The notes under the pieces: generated by a model
Database searches by the model: none
The model's input: only the letters and a program-made list of their open reading frames with translations
What the model was told of the DNA's origin: nothing
From: Selenomonadaceae bacterium
GTDB taxonomy: Bacteria > Bacillota > Negativicutes > Selenomonadales > Selenomonadaceae
Reading direction: 5' to 3'
Assembly (NCBI GenBank): GCA_016286075.1
Contig: JAEERZ010000105.1
Location: 1 to 7,743, forward strand
Length of the DNA stretch: 7,743 bases
Shown here: positions 1 through 4,644 of the stretch, piece by piece
Layout of the letters: the number at the start of each line of letters is the position of its first letter
Numbering within the stretch: position 1 is the stretch's first letter
Made by a program: the position numbers and the translations under genes

Positions 1-622
1 ATGCCGACGCCTCGTCCGAAACCCGCAGCAGCACCGCTGCGAGGCCCTTCTTTTCGGCGCACCCGGGTTCCGCAGCCACAGCCTCCAGCACAGATTGTCC
101 GGAGTACTCCTCGCAATCCATGATGGCTATGAGCTTCCGCATCCTGTCCAGCAAATCGTCGTACCACTGGCCGTAAGTCTGTTCCTCTTCCGTCATCAAT
201 CCCGGATGCTCGCAAAGCTCTTCCGGCGTATAGCCTGCCTGAGCCGCCAAAAAACGGAGCAGTTCGCCAAACACGCCGCAGCCTTCATGCGCCAAGAGCA
301 GCAGATATTCCACCCTCGCCTCGCCCGCAGGAAGCTCGCCGTTCGCAAGTCCCGTCCGTATCGGCGTATGCTTCAGTTCGCAAACCGTGCGGTAAAGCGT
401 CGCCGCATAGGCGTCAAACTCCCAGTCTTCCGTCCGGTCATCGAAAAAATGGCAAATGGCGGCCTGCTTCCTGACCTTGTCCTTGATAACTTCCAAATCC
501 CACGGCTCGATCACGCGCAGATGAAAATACGCCGTCAACACATATTCCAACTGTGAGATTGCGCCGAAGCTCCCCGCCATCCGCATCGGCGGACACAGAT
601 ATTCCGTTCTTCGTCTTTCCAT
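1..622 (-). CDS. unrecognised, probably alpha-helical protein (C-terminus off the left edge)
   Basis: The minus strand is open from the ATG at 622-620 to the window edge, giving 207 codons with no stop. An AAGGAAG ribosome site lies about 4 nt upstream of the ATG, which supports this start. I do not recognise the family. The visible protein is rich in Glu, Leu and Ala, looks mostly helical, has no signal peptide or membrane segment, and carries scattered Cys and His (C10, C57, C81, H112, C115, C137, H139, C170) without a clear metal-binding spacing. It lies on the same strand directly below cbiK, but a terminator-like hairpin ends only about 20 nt upstream of its start, so it is either expressed by read-through of the cbiK transcript or from a weak promoter in the end of cbiK (TTGGGA / 16 bp / TAAGAT at 695-722). 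Codon use looks like that of its neighbours. Coding is well supported; function is unknown. Confidence 0.8.
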   Translation of the reverse strand, partial: MERRRTEYLCPPMRMAGSFGAISQLEYVLTAYFHLRVIEPWDLEVIKDKVRKQAAICHFFDDRTEDWEFDAYAATLYRTVCELKHTPIRTGLANGELPAGEARVEYLLLLAHEGCGVFGELLRFLAAQAGYTPEELCEHPGLMTEEEQTYGQWYDDLLDRMRKLIAIMDCEEYSGQSVLEAVAAEPGCAEKKGLAAVLLRVSDEASA

Positions 623-637
623 ACGTCTTCCTTTTGG

Positions 638-675
638 AAAAAGAGCTGCCGCAGAATAATCCTGTCGGCAGCTCT
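638..675 (-). terminator. intrinsic terminator after cbiK
   Basis: On the minus strand a perfect 10-bp stem (AGAGCTGCCG at 666-675 pairing with 642-651, 14-nt loop) is followed by a U-run (638-642). It lies 23 nt past the cbiK stop. It also sits just 20 nt before the next start codon, so it may act as a partial terminator or attenuator for the downstream gene. Confidence 0.82.
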
Positions 676-697
676 CCGCCTTTACATCATCGTTATC

Positions 698-1705
698 TTA
701 TTTCGCCTGCAGCGCGTCCCAAGCCTCGTTCGCGCGATCCACAAACATCTGGCGGATCTGCGGATTCTCGCCAAGGCCGTGCAGGTACGCGCGCACCTTG
801 AAGCCTTCCTTTTCGAGAATCGACTTATGGGAATCCGGTTCAGCGCCCGCCATGTCGTTGGTCGCATGATCGCCGGCCACCATCATGATCGGCACCAGCA
901 GTACCTTCTTGAAGCCTTTCCTCTTCAGGCGATGGATTGCATTTTCCAGATTCGGCCAGCCCTCAACCGTATAAACATAGGCGTTCCGCATTGGCGGATT
1001 CGTCAGATGGAAACGGCTGTTAATAACCGGATAATAGGCGTTCGCCGGATGCGGCGTACCGTGCGCCATGAAGAGCACAGCCTCGTTCTTCTCGAGCTTC
1101 GCATCCGTCAACTCCCACTGCAGAGCCTTGACGAAATCCAACACGTCGTCGCGCTGCTCTTCCTGGCCCATCCAGTACATCAGCGGCTCGCCCATCGTCA
1201 TCTTCTTGAAATTGTTCTTGTAAAGATTGAACACAGCCGTATCATAAGCGTATTCCATACCCGGAATCACGTCCAGCGAAGTCAGCGCAACGCGAGTGTA
1301 GCCTTCCTCCTGAAGCTGCTCCAGCGCCTCCTCCGGCGTCGGATACTTGATGCCTTCTTTCGCCTGGATGCGGTCGATAATAATATGGGAAGTGAACGCC
1401 GTCACTACCTTAACGCCCGGATGCGCCGCCTGGATATCCGCAACTGTCGCTTCAATCGTCTTAGCGCGCGTCTCTTTATAGGTCGTGCCAAAGCTCATGA
1501 CCACGATAGCGTCCTTGTTCTCCAGATCCTGCAGCTCCGGTGTCGAATGCACCAGCACGCCGATCTGAGCAGCCTGCTTCAACGCGGGCGTCGGGGCCTT
1601 GACCTCCTCACTCAGCGTGTACGCTGCCGATGCTGTTGCCGAGAAACCGACCATCGTCGTGCAAGCCAATGAAGCCGCCAAAAGATTCTTCCAGGATTTC
1701 CTCAT
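698..1705 (-). CDS. cbiK: exported sirohydrochlorin cobaltochelatase CbiK
   Basis: This 335-aa protein belongs to the CbiK class of single-subunit chelatases, which insert Co2+ into sirohydrochlorin in the anaerobic (early-cobalt) route to cobalamin. Residues 66-330 follow Salmonella CbiK as I know it: VVMSFGTTY near 68-76, FTSHIII at 104-110, catalytic-type His215 in MAHGT, Glu249 in VEGWP, His280 in VAGDHATND, and GLGENPQIR at 310-318. Residues 1-27 form a typical Sec signal peptide (basic start, hydrophobic core, ASA cleavage motif before residue 28), and a linker of about 35 residues precedes the enzyme domain. Signal-peptide CbiK proteins are known from Desulfovibrio (CbiK-P), where a periplasmic metal or haem role has been proposed. 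GGAGAGG lies 6 nt before the ATG. The gene follows the 121-aa gene by 37 nt in a cobalamin-riboswitch operon. The family call is firm; the physiological metal and substrate are inferred. Confidence 0.95.
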   Translation of the reverse strand: MRKSWKNLLAASLACTTMVGFSATASAAYTLSEEVKAPTPALKQAAQIGVLVHSTPELQDLENKDAIVVMSFGTTYKETRAKTIEATVADIQAAHPGVKVVTAFTSHIIIDRIQAKEGIKYPTPEEALEQLQEEGYTRVALTSLDVIPGMEYAYDTAVFNLYKNNFKKMTMGEPLMYWMGQEEQRDDVLDFVKALQWELTDAKLEKNEAVLFMAHGTPHPANAYYPVINSRFHLTNPPMRNAYVYTVEGWPNLENAIHRLKRKGFKKVLLVPIMMVAGDHATNDMAGAEPDSHKSILEKEGFKVRAYLHGLGENPQIRQMFVDRANEAWDALQAK

Positions 1706-1742
1706 ACTAACCTCTCCTCATCTAAAATTTAAAAATTTTTAA

Positions 1743-2108
1743 TTACGCCACGACGCGGACAATTTCCACGCCGAATGCTTCTTTGAATTTAGGGATATAG
1801 TCGCGCTCCAAAAGCGAACGCTGCATAAAGCTCCTCGCCACCACTAAAAGCGACTGCGCGTTCTTCGTCAGATTCGGCAGTTCCGCGATATGCTTCGCAT
1901 ACGCTTCTTCCCCGATTGACGTGCGGAGCTTCTTCAATCCTTCCGAAAGCTCCGGGCTTTTCGCAGCGAGCCTCGCTTCAAGCGGCGTCATCTCCACAGC
2001 CGAAAGATGCGGGTCGGCGCACCATTCTTCCTCGACGTCACGCGAAGCCGGACTTGCTGCCGCCGGCATCTTCAGCGGCTTCAGGCCTTTTGCCTCCAAC
2101 GTTTCCAT
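1743..2108 (-). CDS. small protein resembling a stand-alone DnaA N-terminal domain
   Basis: First gene of the riboswitch-controlled operon, 121 aa. I place the start at the ATG at 2108 because AAAGGTGGAG lies 5 nt upstream; an in-frame ATG at 2147 has no properly spaced site. The first 40 residues are low in structure (Pro, Ala, acidic). Residues 52-120 fit the pattern of DnaA domain I by eye: an amphipathic LSEGLKKLRTSIGEEAYAKHI, a short strand SLLVVA, SFMQRSLLERDYIPKF aligning with the N-x-F-v-x-x-w-l-x-x-x-Y segment, and a final strand VEIVRVV. No AAA+ or DNA-binding domain follows. Similar domains occur at the ends of plasmid and phage replication proteins, so it could be a remnant of one or a DnaA-interacting regulator. 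Why it would precede cbiK is unclear. Coding is likely; the domain call rests on remote similarity and is tentative. Confidence 0.8.
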   Translation of the reverse strand: METLEAKGLKPLKMPAAASPASRDVEEEWCADPHLSAVEMTPLEARLAAKSPELSEGLKKLRTSIGEEAYAKHIAELPNLTKNAQSLLVVARSFMQRSLLERDYIPKFKEAFGVEIVRVVA

Positions 2109-2164
2109 AATCACTCCACCTTTCTCTATAAAATTATTTATCTCCATGCCTTACGGCAATATGG

Positions 2165-2198
2165 AAAAAAGGAAGCCTCCAAAATCCTCTTCGGAGGC
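2165..2198 (-). terminator. terminator-like hairpin closing RNA unit A
   Basis: GCCTCC (2193-2198 read on the minus strand) pairs with GGAGGC (2175-2180) across a 12-nt loop, followed 4 nt later by six U (2165-2170). A short competing hairpin, CCUC-CGAA-GAGG (2186-2197), uses the same 5' arm and would exclude the terminator stem. This is the last barrier before the 121-aa gene. Confidence 0.6.
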
Positions 2199-2275
2199 CC
2201 GCCGCAAACGCGACGAAGGTAAAAATGTATGAGCAATGTTTCTCCATAGAGCTGAAACCATGGAGAAAACCTTCC
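2165..2275 (-). ncRNA. structured leader RNA unit, copy A (downstream)
   Basis: Read on the minus strand, this unit has: P1, an 11-bp hairpin (2258-2268 with 2239-2249, one G-U, loop UUUCAGCU); a linker conserved with copy B (2223-2235, UGCUCAUACAUUU in RNA sense, starting one base earlier); P2, a 6-bp hairpin (2210-2215 with 2200-2205, including one G-U); and a terminator-like hairpin with U-run (2165-2198). The same order of parts occurs in copy B, 132-141 nt upstream in the transcript. I do not recognise it as a named RNA family. It lies 57 nt upstream of the 121-aa gene, so a cis-regulatory role in that operon is likely, but this is inferred. Confidence 0.6.
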
Positions 2276-2293
2276 GACAAACGTCACCCTCGC

Positions 2294-2330
2294 AAAAAAG
2301 AGGAGGGAGGCCGGGGGAATCCCCCCGGCC
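2294..2330 (-). terminator. GC-rich terminator-like hairpin closing RNA unit B
   Basis: A 9-bp stem GGCCGGGGG / CCCCCGGCC (2322-2330 with 2309-2317, 4-nt loop) is followed on the minus strand by a pyrimidine stretch and six U (2294-2299). The 9-nt gap between stem and U-run is longer than in a classical terminator, so termination efficiency is uncertain. Confidence 0.5.
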
Positions 2331-2415
2331 CGGGCCGCAGAGCGACCCGAAAAAATGAATGAAATGTATGAGCAGTGCTTCCCTATGGAGCTGAAAAACC
2401 ATAGGGAAAACCTTT
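2294..2415 (-). ncRNA. structured leader RNA unit, copy B (upstream)
   Basis: On the minus strand the parts are P1 (2399-2409 pairing with 2378-2388, 11 bp including one G-U, loop UUUUUCAGCU), the same linker as copy A (2362-2374), P2 (2342-2349 pairing with 2331-2338, 8 bp including one G-U, triloop), and a very GC-rich hairpin with a downstream U-run (2294-2330). Compared with copy A, P1 has two compensated pair changes and P2 a swapped G-C/C-G pair, while the P1 loop and the linker are nearly unchanged. It starts about 30 nt after the terminator hairpin below the cobalamin riboswitch. Confidence 0.6.
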
Positions 2416-2445
2416 CGCCTGTTTCATGGTCGCCGTCGGAGCATC

Positions 2446-2478
2446 AAAAAAGCTCTTTTCCGCGAACGGAAAAGAGCT
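2446..2478 (-). terminator. intrinsic terminator downstream of the cobalamin riboswitch
   Basis: A perfect 12-bp stem (AGCTCTTTTCCG at 2467-2478 on the minus strand, pairing with 2451-2462) with a UUCG loop runs directly into six U (2446-2451). This is a textbook intrinsic terminator. Its position about 100 nt past the aptamer makes it the best candidate for the expression platform that stops transcription when cobalamin is bound. Confidence 0.85.
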
Positions 2479-2492
2479 ATATATCGCGCACG

Positions 2493-2517
2493 AAAAGACG
2501 TCCGGAAATCCGGCGTC
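2493..2517 (-). terminator. weaker hairpin plus U-run between aptamer and main terminator
   Basis: GACGCCGG (2510-2517 on the minus strand) pairs with 2497-2505 with one bulged base and an AUUU loop, followed by UUUU (2493-2496). It may be a minor terminator or part of the riboswitch switching region. Confidence 0.4.
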
Positions 2518-2578
2518 CCGTCGAAGCACTTCTCAGAATCTCCTTCCCCATCCCTCGCAGGTTTTAACGGCGATCGTC

Positions 2579-2730
2579 GATTGGGCAGTTCTCCTGGCTC
2601 CAGGTCATCGCTCGTCTGCGTCTTCCCAAGGCTTTACCCCAGTGACGGATTGCAGATCTGCTCGCTGATACAGTGGCGGGACCGCGCCGGCCTTCAACCG
2701 GCTTTTCTATTAAGTCTTCGACACCCAATC
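2579..2730 (-). promoter_or_regulatory. cobalamin riboswitch aptamer
   Basis: Read on the minus strand, the region has the hallmarks of the cobalamin riboswitch: a closing helix P1 (GATTGGG at 2724-2730 with CCCAATC at 2579-2585), GGTGTC just inside it, the B12-box core GCGGTCCCGCCACTGTA (about 2670-2686), and the conserved 3' segment GGAGCCAGGAGAACTGCC before P1 closes. A well-placed promoter lies upstream and intrinsic terminators lie downstream, so it probably acts at transcription. The nearest recognised target is cbiK, a cobalamin-pathway enzyme, which fits repression by B12. The 3' segment reads GAACTGCC where the common form is ACCTGCC, a small deviation. Confidence 0.93.
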
Positions 2731-2775
2731 CAAATCCATATTCGATTTTCAAAGTCAACTCCCGCTGACATTGCA

Positions 2776-2804
2776 ATCTTAACACCACGCCGCGCCGATG
2801 TCAA
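2776..2804 (-). promoter_or_regulatory. sigma70-type promoter of the riboswitch-cbiK operon
   Basis: On the minus strand TTGACA (2799-2804) and TAAGAT (2776-2781) are separated by exactly 17 bp. Transcription would start near 2769, about 40 nt upstream of the riboswitch closing helix. Confidence 0.8.
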
Positions 2805-2868
2805 TACCTTTCTGAAAATCTGCTGATTGTTTCATAGATGGCAAAACAACGGAGCGCCGTCAAGATGT

Positions 2869-3825
2869 TCAGATTGTGTAAAACCACGCGCCCTGCTGAA
2901 GATCGCGTTCGCAGAAGGTTTCCCCGTCGCTCTCATCGATTTGAAGCTCCTGATTCTTGATGCTGACGCGAGTATTTGGCTTGATCGGTCTCGTAATGAA
3001 GGAGTTGCCGCCAATGACGGAGTTTCGCCCGATAACGGTCTCTCCGCCTAAAATCGAAGCGCCGGAATAAATCGTGACGTTGTCCTCGATCGTCGGATGC
3101 CGCTTGACGCCTTTGAGCTTCTGCCCGCCTCGGGTGGAAAGCGCGCCGATGGTGACGCCCTGATAAATCTTGACATGCTCGCCGATGACGGAAGTCTCTC
3201 CGATGACGACGCCCGTAGCATGGTCGATAAAGAAATAGCGTCCGATGGTCGCCCCCGGATGGATATCCACCCCCGTACGGGCGTGGGCATACTCCGTCAT
3301 CATGCGCGGTATGAGCGGAACGCGAAGCAGGAAAAGCTCATGGGCAATCCTGTATATGGTAATAGCCAAAAGCCCTGGATAAGCAAGAACGATCTCCTCC
3401 ATACTCTTTGCCGCCGGGTCACCGTCAAAAGTAGCTTCAAGATCGGTATTGACCAGTTCACGGAGCGCGGGAATGCGATGCAGGAACGCCAGCACCAGAC
3501 GCAGCGCCTCCCTGCGAACCGCAGGTTCATCCGCCTCCTCAAAATCCGGCTGCCCGCGCAGAACGCCCGCGACCTGCCGCGTCAACTGGAACTCGATTTC
3601 CTCAATAAAAAAAGACAGATTCCGTTCATCGTCGTGCGGGGTGTAGGATTTTTTCCGGTAATAGCCCGGAAAGAGAATGCGCAAAAGTTTCTGCACGACG
3701 CCGACGACGGCTTTTTCGTCAATCTGCGTCGACACCTCGCGCCGGTCGATGGGCCGCCCCTGATCGTAATCGGCGAGGATTTCCCGGACCACGTCCTGCA
3801 TCTCGTTTTCTTTGGCAATGCTCAT
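2869..3825 (-). CDS. cysE: serine O-acetyltransferase, EpsC/CysE type
   Basis: This enzyme acetylates L-serine with acetyl-CoA to O-acetylserine, the first step of cysteine synthesis in the cytoplasm. Of the 318 residues, the N-terminal ~140 form a long helical region, as in EpsC-type SATs. The C-terminal half is a left-handed beta-helix of hexapeptide repeats (about 184-280). Visible key residues are Asp136 in DPAAKS, Asp187 in GVDIHP, His202 in DHATG and His243 in KRHPTI, matching the catalytic Asp/His positions of E. coli CysE. The C-terminal tail ends in WFYTI; SAT tails ending in Ile commonly dock into O-acetylserine sulfhydrylase (CysK), so complex formation is plausible. AAGGAAAG lies before the ATG. 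The gene has its own promoter. Only a weak hairpin (2849-2860, with TTGTTTTG after it on the minus strand) follows the stop, so read-through into the cobalamin leader is possible. Confidence 0.95.
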   Translation of the reverse strand: MSIAKENEMQDVVREILADYDQGRPIDRREVSTQIDEKAVVGVVQKLLRILFPGYYRKKSYTPHDDERNLSFFIEEIEFQLTRQVAGVLRGQPDFEEADEPAVRREALRLVLAFLHRIPALRELVNTDLEATFDGDPAAKSMEEIVLAYPGLLAITIYRIAHELFLLRVPLIPRMMTEYAHARTGVDIHPGATIGRYFFIDHATGVVIGETSVIGEHVKIYQGVTIGALSTRGGQKLKGVKRHPTIEDNVTIYSGASILGGETVIGRNSVIGGNSFITRPIKPNTRVSIKNQELQIDESDGETFCERDLQQGAWFYTI

Positions 3826-3856
3826 GACAGCTTTCCTTCCTTATCGGTTTTCAGCT

Positions 3857-3886
3857 ATTATATGCCCTCGGAGGTATCAGCGTCAA
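3857..3886 (-). promoter_or_regulatory. promoter of cysE
   Basis: On the minus strand TTGACG (3881-3886) and a perfect TATAAT (3857-3862) are 18 bp apart. The 5' UTR would be only about 25 nt, leaving no room for a riboswitch or T-box, so control, if any, would be by a DNA-binding protein. Confidence 0.82.
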
Positions 3887-3896
3887 GAAAAGACGC
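3880..3896. promoter_or_regulatory. small dyad between the divergent promoters (possible operator)
   Basis: GCGTC and GACGC (3880-3884 and 3892-3896) form a perfect inverted repeat with a 7-nt spacer. It overlaps the -35 box of cysE and touches the -35 region of the divergent promoter. It is short enough to arise by chance. Confidence 0.25.
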
Positions 3897-3921
3897 GACA
3901 AAGCAAAAACCATGTTATAAT
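3895..3921 (+). promoter_or_regulatory. extended -10 promoter of the deoxyinosine glycosylase gene
   Basis: TATAAT (3916-3921) is preceded by TGT (3913-3915), forming an extended -10 element. A weak -35-like GCGACA (3895-3900) sits at a short 15-bp spacing. Start of transcription near 3928. Confidence 0.7.
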
Positions 3922-3984
3922 ATTTTCAGTGGCTAAGCCCGTCAAGATAGTATGAGATTACTGCCGAAGGAAGGAAAACCGACA

Positions 3985-4491
3985 ATGAGCAAAGAAAATA
4001 CGCACTGCGCAGGACTGCCGCCAAGCGTGGACAAGCGCTCCCGCATACTGATTTTAGGCTCGATGCCGGGAGCGGCTTCGCTGGCGGCGCAGGAATATTA
4101 TGCGCACCCAATGAACCGTTTTTGGCCTTTGATGACAAAGCTGCTGAAGGAAACCGAAACGCCCCCGGAATACGGCGCCCGTCTGAAAATGCTGCTCCGC
4201 CATCATGTGGCACTCTGGGACGCGATAGATACCTGCGACCGTGCCGGCAGTCTGGATTCCGACATTCGCAACGCCACGGCAAACGATTTTACGGCGTTCC
4301 TCCAGCTGTGGCCCAATATCCGCACCATCGGACTGAACGGAGGCACCGCTTACGCTACTTTCGCAAAAGCGAACCGCCCGCTGCTGACCCGTTCCGATTT
4401 ACGCATCCTGAAGCTCCCTTCCACCAGTCCTGCAAACGCCCGCTGGCGTATGGACGATCTGCTTCGCGCATGGAGCGAGCTGTTTGCCTAA
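3985..4491 (+). CDS. DNA-deoxyinosine glycosylase (UDG superfamily, family 6-like)
   Basis: A 168-aa protein of the uracil-DNA-glycosylase fold, most like the hypoxanthine/deoxyinosine glycosylase group that removes deaminated adenine from DNA to start base-excision repair. Motifs, numbered from the chosen start: ILGSMPG at 23-29 (motif 1 of the superfamily), YYAHPMNRFW at 38-47 with Asn44 as the likely catalytic polar residue, LWDAI at 77-81, and LPSTSPANA at 144-152 (DNA-intercalation/motif 2). The length is normal for the family. I chose the ATG at 3985 because GGAAGG lies upstream; an in-frame ATG at 3952 lacks a ribosome site and is too close to the expected transcript start. The gene is divergent from cysE and separated from the next gene by 153 nt with its own promoter, so it is probably monocistronic. 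No clear terminator was seen after it. Exact substrate preference (inosine versus uracil) is inferred from family resemblance. Confidence 0.9.
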   Translation: MSKENTHCAGLPPSVDKRSRILILGSMPGAASLAAQEYYAHPMNRFWPLMTKLLKETETPPEYGARLKMLLRHHVALWDAIDTCDRAGSLDSDIRNATANDFTAFLQLWPNIRTIGLNGGTAYATFAKANRPLLTRSDLRILKLPSTSPANARWRMDDLLRAWSELFA

Positions 4492-4585
4492 TATGCTATT
4501 TTGTCTACGTTGTCTGCGTCGAAAGCCTCATTGTTTAATTCTTTGAAAAATTATAGAAAAATCTGCTTTTTTTAAGAATATTTTA

Positions 4586-4594
4586 TGATATAAT
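4586..4594 (+). promoter_or_regulatory. extended -10 promoter of the HD-GYP gene
   Basis: TGA-TATAAT (TATAAT at 4589-4594) in a very AT-rich stretch, with no good -35 box at the expected distance. The intergenic region 4492-4644 holds nothing else that I can identify apart from the ribosome site at 4629-4637. Confidence 0.65.
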
Positions 4595-4644
4595 ATGATT
4601 GTATATGACTATAACGAATCGGCACTGCAAAAGGAGGAATTACT

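Noticed and set aside
95..556. Plus-strand frame of 153 codons at the left edge
   Set aside because: The minus strand is open over the whole region with a ribosome site and more protein-like composition; the plus frame is Arg-rich shadow.
779..1672. Long plus-strand frame of 297 codons
   Set aside because: Antisense shadow of cbiK, which has clear catalytic motifs on the other strand; the shadow is Arg/His-rich and has no recognisable domain.
2109..2147. Upstream in-frame start for the 121-aa gene
   Set aside because: The ATG at 2147 lacks a properly spaced ribosome site, while the ATG at 2108 has AAAGGTGGAG 5 nt before it.
2151..2402. Minus-strand 83-aa open frame
   Set aside because: It crosses both RNA units and two terminator hairpins, has no ribosome site and a composition unlike neighbouring genes.
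2225..2567. Two plus-strand reading frames (2225-2362 and 2355-2567) that both begin MYEQCF and look like related small proteins
   Set aside because: The similarity comes from the duplicated hairpin units. Base changes preserve RNA pairing on the minus strand, the downstream parts differ, no ribosome sites precede them, and one frame runs through terminators.
2564..2788. Minus-strand 74-aa open frame
   Set aside because: It is the cobalamin riboswitch read as protein.
3097..3936. Long plus-strand frame of 279 codons
   Set aside because: Antisense shadow of cysE, whose hexapeptide repeats and active-site residues are on the minus strand.
3952..3984. Upstream in-frame start for the glycosylase gene
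   Set aside because: It has no ribosome site and lies only about 25 nt from the predicted transcript start; GGAAGG supports the start at 3985.
4552..4573. A-run and T-run near 4552-4573 as a terminator of the glycosylase gene
   Set aside because: The possible stem is only A-T pairs with no GC core, so it is unlikely to terminate; it is better seen as AT-rich promoter DNA.
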